A stretch of DNA of 64,000 nucleotides from Paragonimus westermani. Its lineage: Eukaryota; Platyhelminthes; Trematoda; Plagiorchiida; Troglotrematidae. The stretch is from contig QNGE01002657.1 in the NCBI GenBank assembly GCA_008508345.1, forward strand, positions 27,155 to 91,154. Direction: 5' to 3'. Both the position numbers and the translations under genes were made by a program. Shown here in pieces: positions 25,270-36,900 of the stretch. The notes beneath the pieces are model-generated. The model was not told the DNA's origin. It worked only from the letters and a program-made list of their open reading frames with translations, and made no database searches. The first letter of the stretch is position 1. The number at the start of each line of letters is the position of its first letter.

Positions 25270-26820
25270 CTATCCAGTCAGCTTCTTTCAGTTTGTTATT
25301 AAAGCATCATGACAACTCACAAAATGGGAACGGACATATTAGATAAGTTGGTTAAAATGTGGCGAAACACGGGGACTAAAAAAGCTATTTTCAGTTGCAT
25401 GGTCAAAGGCGGCCATCAGTTCAATGTCGGATGGCTTCCCACTTGTCACTGGAAGACAAAGGCTGTCCGACTGAAACCACCGCGCTGCTGCAGCCACAAG
25501 AACTAAGTCACATGTCATATCACTGCGCCATGAAAACCTGTTTTTCAGGAGGTACCATGACCGCATTTGGCCAGATTAATCGCTGATCTGCGCGAGTTCG
25601 ATAATTGTTATGAACCGCGTGGGTTGACAATTGATGCAAAATCACTAACGCTCAGCGTTCACGATAACCCGGCTTAGCTACGACGGTTGCACTAACGATC
25701 TGCGGTATCACGGACTATACGACGACGCACGAACTACCGCAAATGAAGAAGACGGGAAGACAGGGAACCTTCAGCCAAGGGTATATTTGATCTCAACCAA
25801 ACGTGTTCAAAATACACTGAAAAGCCTCACCGTATTCATAATGTTCAAGCGGAGGTTCATACAGTGTGGAGGCTCATACAGTGGTGAAGAACAAGAATCA
25901 ACATTTTTGGTTTAACTGTAGCATTATCCCAACAACAATGGACAAGCGCAATGTGATGATAGAAACAAATCAACATGAATTATCTGATCAAAAACTCGTC
26001 TAAACTTTAGAATCAACACCTCTGGTCAATTCTATGGCCTCTCCAGATTGTCATATATGCATGAAGCTGGAGGACCGAAGAAAATAAGACAACCCTCCAA
26101 AGTAAAATACACATTTTACGCAGACGCATCAGCACACCTTAGATTACATTCAGCAGAAGTTGCTTCCACCGTACAACTCGGCGATTCCAAGTGCATTGTT
26201 TAACATGTATCAATAACTTATTATGCCTGTGTTGTCGTCAAGTTATACGAGGATTTACAGAGGTCACTAGTTTCAAATAACTAAAACTAGGTTCACCGTT
26301 TTCTGATTTTATACAGCAATATACTCCACGTATGACTCCCAGTTTTTTAGAACTCATCAGCTAAACTGGAAGAACAATAACACTGCTTTTGAACAACAGT
26401 TGTTTAGTACCTCGTCAGTGAGTCCCGTATCGCTTGATAAACATTGTGGTTTAGACTGATACAAATGGTACCGTCTACACCATGCTCGAATCAGCTTCAT
26501 GGTCGGCTGATCAGGTTAATAGTATGCACAACGTGACCATCGCAACTAGATGACGGCTTTGTGCATAATTAATCGACCATTTATTTACTTATAAAAGTGA
26601 CATTAACTGGAAACTAGATTTCAACCAAGATTCCTTGTTCGGGTTGTGTAGCTGAAGGCAAGTCTGCAAAAGTAACTTATTTGGTTTTTACAAAGTCATT
26701 TTACGTAAAGGGTTTTGTTGCTGTAATCTTTGGCATATTGTCTATACATAGCGTGATGCGTACGTCAGAACATGGTAATACGTGTAGGTAATATAGTAAC
26801 CCTGACACCAACTGATCAAG
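25270..26820. other. no recognisable gene
   Basis: No supported coding, RNA or repeat feature on either strand. Confidence 0.45.
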
Positions 26821-26824
26821 TTTT

Positions 26825-27143
26825 AGCGTATCTGGATGATGATAAATAAATTGTGTGGGCACATCTGAAAATACGAAACAAACATGCTTTCTGATAAACA
26901 GATAGGGACTAACACAACGTTACGAGCAAGTTGTAATAATCTACGTTTCAACCATCTCGAGTGGCCTTCCTCAGAACTGTTGTAATCGAATACAACACTC
27001 CTGAGGAAGGCCATTCGAGATGGTTGAAACTTAGATTAGTACAACTTGTAACGTTGTGTTATTCTCAGTCTGTTTATCAATAACATATTAGACACTACGC
27101 ATAAACTGTTCAACTTTATTCGTACTAAATTTGGTGCGGATAT
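26825..27143. mobile_element. head-to-head pair of hammerhead-like short elements
   Basis: Two copies of the short element found at 31.9 kb lie back to back. The left copy is on the - strand (about 26825-26988) and the right copy on the + strand (about 26990-27143). They form a large imperfect palindrome centred near 26989. Each has ctgaggaaggcca, a complementary gatggtt, gaaac, and later acgttgtgtta and tgtttatca. The right copy keeps similarity to the 31.9 kb element through ttcgtacta-atttggtgcggatat. On the right copy the core boxes are CTGAGGA at 27001-27007 and GAAA at 27026-27029. Confidence 0.7.
27001..27062 (+). ncRNA. hammerhead-like motif, right palindrome arm
   Basis: CTGAGGA fits the hammerhead CUGAnGA box, in which the fifth position is free. 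A helix II-like pairing (ggccat with atggtt) and GAAA follow. The later acgtt could provide the strand with the cleavage-site uridine. In this arm the base after GAAAC is changed (cttag instead of cgtag), which weakens the helix III pairing seen in the other two copies. Activity cannot be judged from sequence. Confidence 0.35.
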
Positions 27144-27730
27144 TTTAAAAACATGATTTTTGCTATAAGATCTATATTAAACTTCCACCTGTATGATTGG
27201 AGACAAAATTGTGTTGTATTTCCGTGTTGAAAAGACATTTTCAGCTTCTGTTTGCTGAATAGTTCTAGGGGAAGTTAGTTGACTTATGTCAAATATCCTT
27301 CACAATTGATTGCAGTCGTCACTCTCCCATACACTTTTCGACTAGGTGTTTTCGGAAGGATCTGTGCCCATGTTTTCACCCTGTTAAGGCTCGTTGGTAG
27401 TGTATATCCTTGCCACAATCGGGACTTGAACTTTTCTCAAGCCTCCATGAAGTGACTGTACTTCCGTTTTGCTTGTAGCACGTAAACTTTCAAAGCACGC
27501 TTGTACAGTGGCACTAATGCAAACATTAAGTTCCCACTAGAACTATTGCGAAACCATAGAAGTGAGCTGCACACAGCAAAACATTTTCATTAGGTTGCCG
27601 ATGAACAGTCAAATAGTTGTTTGCTACAAATGAAATAACACTGGATGTGAATTTAGACTCTGCGCCTGGACGGGCTTCCCACTCAACCTTTTTAAAATGG
27701 AGAAAACTAGACTTGAGGTTAACTTCCAGT
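27144..27730. other. no recognisable gene
   Basis: Unique-looking sequence between the palindrome and the next SINE. No features seen. Confidence 0.4.
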
Positions 27731-27838
27731 AGAACTTGTCAGTAATGTAAATTCCTGCTTCACCCTGGACTCGAACTCCTGTCAAGCTTTCCTGGGACAA
27801 CTGTGTAGACTACTGATCCACCGACATCATACCACGCT
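27731..27838 (-). mobile_element. tRNA-like SINE remnant, - strand
   Basis: On the - strand, gtggatcagtagtctacaca resembles a tRNA A-box region. About 40 bases on, gacaggagttcgagtccagg contains a good B-box (gttcgagtcc). The spacing is close to that of a tRNA, but no cloverleaf closes and no anticodon arm is clear, so it is a tRNA-derived repeat and not a tRNA gene. A related - strand stretch is at 43005-43055. Confidence 0.45.
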
Positions 27839-27924
27839 CCAGTGAATTATCATTTCTCAACATCCGGTCATATTTGCGCATACTCATTTCGAGGTGTTGT
27901 TTTTAAAATGTGGTCGGCGATGCG

Positions 27925-28045
27925 GCGGAAAACATGGTTGCCCCGTAGCAAAGTGGGTGGAGTTCAACTTCGGGATGAAAGGAGGATATGTACTGCAAAC
28001 GAGCTCCATCAAAAACAAAACTTGGGCCTGCAGCAGTTTTTCAAA
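27925..28045 (+). mobile_element. tRNA-like SINE, copy C
   Basis: Third copy of the + strand family. Its core ggttgccccgtagcaaagtg is followed by ggagttcaacttcggga in the B-box place, then gaggatatgtactgcaaacg and agctccatcaaaaacaaaac. The last part is shared with copy B (gtactgctgaggagcac..aggagcaaaactc). It lies about 90 bases from the oppositely oriented tRNA-like remnant. Confidence 0.55.
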
Positions 28046-30844
28046 ACGCTTTGAGTAGAAAGTCTATCTGTACTGGGAATCTTCGTCCAAACACGAAGGT
28101 TGTTCGGTGCCATTACTTTCCTCGAACTGTTCTTGAAAGAGAATTGAGTGAAAGACTTATTGTATGATCACTTTCCTAAGCAACTTGGTTTGACCCTCAT
28201 TCTGGTCATCGCCACTAATTTGGTTCACCGGTCCTTATTTCGATTTACCCACCGCTCCTTCCTTCACATTATAATTAAACATCCAGGTTCAGAGTTACAT
28301 AAACTCTTGAGCACTTTTAACTTTGATCTAACTCGGATCAACACTCGACGTAAACCTGAATAAATAGATGAATTCGAATGACGATAAGGCTGAGTAGATA
28401 GACAAATTAGTGTTGATGACACAACTTCTCGAATTAGTTGGGACCAAAGACTGCCTTAATGCTTGTATCAATAGTCGTCAATTTGAGCGTGGAAAAATCT
28501 GAATCCTCATGACCAGACACAGTCTAATTTAAACGCATTTCGAAACCTCAGCAACAAAGGACTAACATATGACACTTCTAAATGAGACATCACTCTGTAG
28601 GCCACGCTTTTATCAGCTGCCTGTGAATCAGACGGTAGAACCGGTTGTTCATCATGTTGACCAAGCTCTCAACTAATGCAACTAGTTCCGTGGATCTACA
28701 AGGTGGTCCACATTAAGGTGAGAGAACCAGCTCAGACAGAACGTGCACAGCCATGTCATAGAGATATGCTGACCGTTTGTTGATCCGATTAGAGTATGGG
28801 AGAACGTAATGTTAAACAGCTTTACAATGCTTGGTCTCCAAGGAGGCGTCTGAGTCCCTGTCGTTTTTTAAATGGACTGTTGCCATTCGTCTACCTCCGA
28901 CAATAGTGTTATACGCATAATCACCCCATGGCTAACGGAGATAAATTCAAACGTCTCATGTCGGCATCCGATTAGGCTGGTGACATTCCGTCCGTCACTT
29001 CCTACATTAGTAGATTGTGGTTACCTCTCACTCGTTTGATGGCATTTATTTGAAAGTGAAGACGTTATGGTACTGTTTCTTTCCTAGAAGTTCAGTTGAC
29101 CGTTACTTTGGTTTATTTTTTTATAATCATGGTTCAAATAAGGCCATGAGTTAACATTGAGTTGTCAGGAGTTCGTCTGTGAAAGACATTTAGGTAAATT
29201 CAGAGTAAGCAAAACCAGTTACTCAAGACTTTGATGACTTAGTGGATGCATACAGAATCACAATGAACGAATTGGTTTCCTGGATGCTTTCCGTTGTCAA
29301 TTAGATTATATCTATATGACACTGGGTTCAGTGCTATCGATTGAAGCAACGATTTAGAAAGGATCACTTAGACACTCGCTCAGCACTGTTCTGATGTATA
29401 TTGCAATCTATACTCTCAGTTCAAGTGCTATTTTACCCAAACGCGAGCTGATTAAAAAGTGTGAAGGAGAAATAGCTGGTGTTATTTTAAGCCAAATTTC
29501 ATTATGAAATTAACGCACACTCCATAAGTGAACTGTCAACAAACTTTGATTTCTACAAAAGGATCTATGACACTAGCGGGTCGAGATAATCGTTTGTGTA
29601 TCAGCAGCTGGTGAGAAACAAATATCTGAATTTCTCATAATGAAAACAAAAATCATTACTGCTAACTAAGAGCACTCAAATAGAAACAAACTTTTCTCGG
29701 TTGGACCCACCTTGAGTCTTCTTAAAAAAGGGGTTAGCAATTGTGAATACTCTGTGGACGATATTGTTGCGTGTCCATTTCTGGGGTGTTTGACACTATG
29801 ATTAACACCGGCTTAAGTTATAAAACATCTTAGGTACTACTGGAAGTCAGACTATATTCATCTAATTGATATAAAATAAGTAAACTTCTATTCAAACACC
29901 CGCTTAACTTCTGAAGTGACTAAATTTGCATACTGTTTGGATCATACATCCGTGATCTAGTTTTTTCGATTTCTTTTCCGTGAGTTCTACAAGACTATTC
30001 AACGCAAACAGTTTATTTGTTGATCGATATTCCTGTATTACGCTTACTGACAGTAAGTAACACCATCTGTAGACAAGTCTTTTTGATCAATTCTAACATA
30101 ACAAGCATTGACGTAAACATAGAAACGACGCAGCCATCTTGGTTAAAACATTCATTAGAGACTTATGATAGGAAATCCCAGTATATTCTGATGAGAATCG
30201 GAAGCGAACAGTAGAGAAAGAATCATGATGGCAACAGGTTCAGCATGCCTGAAAAGATGTGTCATTTTAGTGGTTCTCTAGTACAGCTTGTACAACGACC
30301 AACTGAACGTTTGCCACGTGTATTCATATGACAACATAATCAGTGGTGTGGATAGTGGTGTTTAAATATATTAACTTCAACAGATCTCGTGTCCTGGAAG
30401 TAAGTGCATCATATCCTTGAAATGATCCGCTCTTTTGATCACCGTTGAGCTGCTTGGTACTTGCACATTTTTACTCTGAAAAACAACTCCAGATGGCATC
30501 GAAACGTACAGTGTCTACCAAGCTATCCTTCTTTATTTAACTGGTACGAATTTCGGAATCCTTGGATGTCGTTTCGCCCTAAGTCACTAGGTAAAAAGTT
30601 TTTGGTACATGTTTTTCACCGCAATGTTTCATTAAAACGAGATATTATTGAGAAAACCCTGAGTGAAACCCAAGAGAATTGAAAGTCAGCGGGCGGAAAA
30701 AACATTCTGGTCCATGTACTTGTTCATTGTACAAAACATCTTTGAAAGTGATGAAAGATTCAAACTGTTATTCGAACTACTTTATTGGTACACATTCATG
30801 TTAGTGCTAAATACTGGATGCATCCTCCATTAGCAGATAAGATC
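28046..30844. other. upstream flank of SLC13 gene, no recognisable feature
   Basis: This contains whatever promoter and 5' untranslated sequence the SLC13 gene has. I cannot point to a TATA box, initiator or upstream non-coding exon with confidence. No other gene is recognisable. Confidence 0.4.
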
Positions 30845-30961
30845 ATGGAAAAATCGCTTCGGCACAAGTTATGGATCGCATTTTTGGCCTACCGAGGATT
30901 GGCGTTTATCGTCTTATACCCCATCGTCCTCATCATTGCTCCAATATTGATCTCAGGTCAG
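30845..30961 (+). CDS. SLC13A: SLC13 exon 1 (start)
   Basis: Thirty-nine codons from ATG to a GTAAGT donor at 30962, phase 0. It encodes a short basic N-terminus (MEKSLRHK) and the first membrane helix FIVLYPIVLIIAPILI. The ATG stands in a good context (atcATGG). The upstream open frame could extend it through a non-ATG codon, but family proteins begin close to this helix, so the ATG is preferred. Confidence 0.8.
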
Positions 30962-33900
30962 GTAAGTTGTTTTGTTTGCCAACCGATGCATCCTCTAAAA
31001 AGCTAGGTTTTGTCCTGATTAATACTTTCGGCGTGGTCTTATTCTGTTCTTTGGTCATTAGCATCTTGTTTCTGCCTTCATTTGTACAGTCTAACCAATC
31101 TTTCGTAACGCGCAAACAGGTTGTGTACAGGACAATCTTTGTTCATCTCTCACAGAGGTGGCTAATTAGCCTTAAAATTCTGCCTTAAGTAATTCGAAAA
31201 AAGATCTAATTACAATTATGTCGAAGGATGAGTCCTTATCTCGGTATATACATGAACTATCCGTAAGCAATCCGCAGCGAATTCACTATTTCAACCTATT
31301 AGCATCAACATCAAGTTACTGTTGACCAACTACAGTGAAATCTGGAAAGGCCAGCCATGCTGCTCTTATCATTAAACCCGATTGCCCCGCAAATCTACAA
31401 CGATCAATTATTTTGCACCAAAATATTTTCACTGAGTACTTATTTTCGAGTAAATTTTAAACATGCCACCTACATTTGCCCTCCAATAATTTCGGCGTTA
31501 ATAAGTCAATTCACATAGATTTTCCTTACTAAACTGTTCTGTATGGAAAGTTGAGTCGTATTGAGACAACTAAGAAACACAGGTGGACTGTGTGATAAAG
31601 AAATCGTATTCTCTGCTTCTCCCAGGAACTGTGTGAATGGAATTTGGGTGGTCAGACATGGTCTTTGCCGCGGCCATCGAACTAAGCTGATGAAAATTGT
31701 GATTTTCATAGCCGTCCAAAAATCCATCACCTTCGTTTCGAGGTCCTCCACCACCTAGGTCTAATTCTTATTCCTCTGTGTTTTCACTCCACCCAATGAA
31801 TCGGTCAACCAGTCACCTTGGTGGAAGTAGATTATCAGAATTTCATAATTTAAGTTTTCTGCCAAGCACAATCTAACGACTCGAAAAATTAGTCTTCCTT
31901 TACACCTGTAATATATCCGCACCAAATGTAGTACGAATGAAGTTGAATTGTTTGGGCGTCGTGTTTAACGTGTTATTGATAAACAGATTGGGAATAACAC
32001 AACGTTTCGAGCAAGTTGTAATACTCTACGTTTCAACCACCTCGGGTGGTCTTCCTCAGGAGTGTTGTAATCGAAATCCTTTACACCTGTTTTCAAACGA
32101 TGTTGCCCCAAATGACACATATCTTACCGATTACCATTTAAGTCGTGAGGTAAGCTAAGTTACACATATCGGTCAACCGATTCAGTTTATAAAATCATAC
32201 GATTCTTGATTGTTTCCCAACAGGAGACTCATGGTTGCACGAATGTGACAAATGCTGCCACAGATTTTTCAAAACCCCGTGAAACATTTTCAAAGTAAAT
32301 CACACCAAATCAGGCCACACACTTTTAGAAAGCCGAATATTTGCAAACTGTAATATATAAACCACCATGTATTGAAGAGTGAGGATCGTTCGAAAACTGT
32401 CGATTTACTTCGATGAACATGTTACGGTAGTCTAAAACCCTAACGTTGAAAAGCCTGCGATGAGAAATTATAATATCTACCGGACACACTCCATTCAACA
32501 GGTTTCATATCAAAAATTTTGCAACTTGTCGCAACTAACCTCACGATGTGCTTAACAGAAAACTTGATGTACAAACGTACAATTTTTCACTGTAACCAAT
32601 ACAGACAGGAATATAGAAGTGCGACTTCCAAAGTCGTCAGTAACTTTGTGAATAACGGACAAATCGATGCTTAATTCAATTTTTTGGTAGTCAAAAATAT
32701 CTATTTCCACGGGTTACACTGCTATACTTCAAAGTAGTTTCGGCAGTCTGGGCTCCCCTTTCCGGTATCACATACTCACCACAGAAATATGTTAATCAAC
32801 GTACCAGTCACAATGAGTGTTTGCAAAAGTTCAAAGAAATTAATTAAGAACCACCAATTGTTCAAGCTTATGAGTAACGTTAAAAATTCATTTAGAGCCT
32901 TGTATTCAACCATGGTCGTTGTCTCATTGTCGCAAGTATTAGTGGAGACTTACGAGACAGAAAGAAATGAACAGATATCTTTCTAAACTAATTATTCGAT
33001 AGACAGACAATCCATAAAGTAAGTCGAATGTGTAACGATGAGTATTAACGACAGAATGAAAGGTATTGTTACCCGCATGTGGCTGACAACTTGAGGGTGC
33101 GCTAGCGCAAAGTCTTTAATGTTCGCGAATAAATTAACTCACCAAATTAGGTCCACTTACGTGATTGCGAACGTCAGTCGGGCGATCCGATCGACACCAT
33201 TTCATCTGCACTATTCACGAGTCATCTTCAAGAGCACGAGAAAAACTGTACAATCAAATGAACACATAAGAAGCTATGAATTTCATTTTCAATTAAAACC
33301 AGTTGAGATGGTTCGATGGGGCTAAACAAAATCCGCACTGTACCCCCACTGTGTTTTTTGTGCTTCGAATAGCTCTCAAACAGAGTTAAGAGACCTTTAA
33401 TTGGCTCTTTAAGTTCCCCACAAAGCCACATTAGGAAGTGTTAATTATTGCACTGGAAAAATCAACCCTCTTTTTAGTCAAAACAGGAAGAATCTGAGCA
33501 CTGAGGCTTTAATTAGTCACGAATAGACATTTTGTATCCCGGTTTCAACTTCATTATTGCACTGGTCGTGAATCAGCTTGCCCCTGGAATTGTGTATATG
33601 ATTCTCCTGATACATGAGCTATAGAACCATTAATATTTTTCGCTTATTCAAGCAGGGTTACGTGCACGAAAGGTGGGCCAACACTATTTTCGATCAAACG
33701 AGATGGTGATCAGTGTTCACTCACATATTTTAAATTTTGACAGGTGGGTTCTGTTGGGAGCATTTAGTGTTGACGCCATTTCCAAAAGAGTATAAGATTT
33801 CAAGTATTCCTGGGGATGGCAATATTAACACAAGTCAAATAGTTTTACAAAGTGGAGTAAATTGGAACAAATTTGGATGCGAGTTTTAGGATTAGGCAAT

Positions 33901-36900
33901 GCTTCACTGACTGGATGAGCATCGCATGTCAACCAGAAGTTTTCATCGGTTGAGTGACGCGCAGCTGGTAGTTGTTTCCATACCAAGACAACACCCCTAT
34001 GGGAAATATGCCTACCGCATGAAGAAACCTCAAACATCTGCGTTTGCTCCTTGGAGTTAATTGTTTACGTAACGCTAAACCCTAAGCGGGTGACGTGTAG
34101 TCCAACACAAATTAGGTGTAACGAATTTTGACAGTCAAGTTCAAAGCACTGTCAAACAAATAGGCAGCTTAGACCAGTAAAACAAACGTCTGACATGATA
34201 ATGAGAAAATTTCTTTTGCACGATAAGAATAAACTGGTAAATAAATACCAGGTGCAATAGTGACGAGTCTTCTCATTTAATGCCGTATGCTCCGTAAACG
34301 CGACCCACCATATAAAGGGACCGCACCGATGATGAGTAGGAGGGTAAGAATCTAACCAACTGTTCACATTTTGAAATCCATACAGTGTCAAACGGGCTTA
34401 TTTACTTGGAGCGGTTGATTACCCAAGTGAATTAGAACAAAACAACGAGCAGATATAAGACCAGCGATGGTCTCCTTAACCAAATTTCTCATCTTCTGAT
34501 GGTGCACGAAAACGCAACAACTTTGAAACATTAGAAGAACGCACAAAGCGTAAATCATAGACCTGTGAATAATACAGACAGACAGAGCAGAGAAAATGAT
34601 ACGTTAACAATGAAAAATGGTACAACACAGAAAAGACCATGGCCATATTAGCCAAACCGATGAAGATGCATTGACTCAAAGAAAACAGATGGAATGCTTT
34701 GTGGATACCCCATAAAGCATGTACCAACTTCATTTGAGAAGAACCTGACCAAACTTCACATCATTAAATTCAACCCAATTTTGAGCGGATCTCTGAACCA
34801 CTCATCCTAATCATCAATGACTGGTCGCTTGAGTGGATTAACCCGTTGGTTGGAAACTTGTTACCACATTTTACGGGTCAATAGAAGTGTTTCTTTTACT
34901 ATTTATTTAGTTTTATCCAACATATATGGCGGTACTGATGTGATGCAGAATTATCCAAAACAGTTTGTTCATCACTGTTGTCTTCCATGACCCAATGGGA
35001 ATTTCGCGAAGTTTTGGAGGTTGAGTTAAAAATTCGCTGAAAGACCCGTTGAATTCTTAACAGTAGCCCAAACTGATGGTGTATGTATAGTTGGTATACT
35101 GTATTTACTCTTCTACAAATTACTCCGGTTGGGCCTTGAGATAAAATGGTAACAGATTCGCATGCAGGCTTAAGGATGGCAGAACACGAAAGCATAGTTT
35201 CTGATATCATTTATGTGATATTTTGGAACAACCGGGACGTGGTTCTTGAGATTACCAGACATCACTATTCCATTTATTTTCTTTGGAACCAATTTCTCTT
35301 CTAAAAACGAAGTTGGCGCTAACGTTTTTTAAATCTACATGGTGTTGATGTTTAACTTCATTGATGTATGTAACCTAGATAATTTTAGATGACAATAATT
35401 TCATAAACTGATGTGCTGTATGGCTCTCTTTGCGAAAAAGTAAAACATTCTATCTTTTCTATCCAGCCTGGTAAAGGTGCGTACATTCTGTTTCTCATGG
35501 CTGGCTACTGGACTACTGAGGTCATTCCAATCTACGTGACTGCCTTGTTACCTATTTTGCTGGGACCGTTATTCGGTGTATTGACATCGAACAGTGTCAC
35601 AGTCGCTTATATGAAGGTAACCGTTTTGTTGGAAATCATCCATTAGGGGAAAAATGATCGGTGATTTTGTGTTTATTAGAAAGGTATGATCCACTCAAAT
35701 CTTACGCATCAGTTTTCAATCTGTCTAGTGTCAAGTCGATTGAATCCACATTATCAGTCGCGTCACGAAGTGTACGAGACTTTCATTACTGTGATTGCCA
35801 TCGAATGTGATATTAAACTAATGGTCTGAGAATTGACAGACAACGGTTGACTAGTAAAACGATCTGCAGTGTTTAACGTGAGGAGGGATTCAGGATGCGT
35901 GCTCAGATATCAAGAACCATCATATTGCGTCCCGTTAAACTGGAAGTTCTGGCATCCAGTTGCCCAAGAAATGATTCAAAGCCATGATAAATACTACCCT
36001 TTCAAACTTTGGACTAAATTCTATTATACTGAGAGTATTGGAAAATAAGCAACTATCGTTTTTTTCGCAGCGTCAACAACTGCAACGTTTGATATCCTAA
36101 ATATTATCTAGTGCTTCGTATTCAACTCACAACCATACTACCGTTTTGTCTCAAAAAACCCCTCACCCAAAAAACCGGTTTTTCATCCGCAGTGTATTAT
36201 TGATCGGTCGACTGATCAAACATCAAAAGGTCAGTGATCACTGCTCTAAGAAAACTGTGTCGCGGGAATCATTTACAATAACTGGTAGCTGTGCTGAGTT
36301 GCAGCTACTCTGTTTACCCCTGTTAATGTAGAAACGACGTAGGATGAAATAGTTATTCTCGGGTGGGCAGTATCCACCCTAACTCACCTGGTGAGGATTT
36401 TGGTGAGATTTCAGATGAGTCGAAATTACAGCTTCACGTTCATGCTGACCACCACTGACAGCTGGTTACAATATTTCCGTTCCGATGATAATATTGACTA
36501 GGACAAAAACGATGCACTGTTGTGCAAAATGGAACAGTAGCAATTAACATCGTTCAGCCTGTGTGAACCGGACAAAGAAAATGCACGATTGTCACGTTCA
36601 GTGCGGTTCACTTCTAGGTACCGGCCACATCTCTCGGTATCGACAGCCTGTGTAACCTTGACTAAATGACGTTTATTCTGCGACTCATCGATCATCAAAG
36701 GAGACCGAACGGTCTTCAGTGACCAGTTCTTAAGTCGTGAATGCCATAAAAGCTTGGACGAGAAAATGATTGGAGAAATCATTGTGAATTTGCATTGGAA
36801 CGGTCAGTAATTTTTGTCTTGCTTACTAATACTCCGTTTGGTGAAGAAAAACGTGTGTTGATGATCTCCAAGATTTACATGCCGACACAACTATACAACA

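Noticed and set aside
30785..30844. Earlier start of SLC13 exon 1 through the upstream open frame
   Set aside because: The extension begins at a non-ATG codon and adds 20 residues absent from the family. The ATG at 30845 has a good context.
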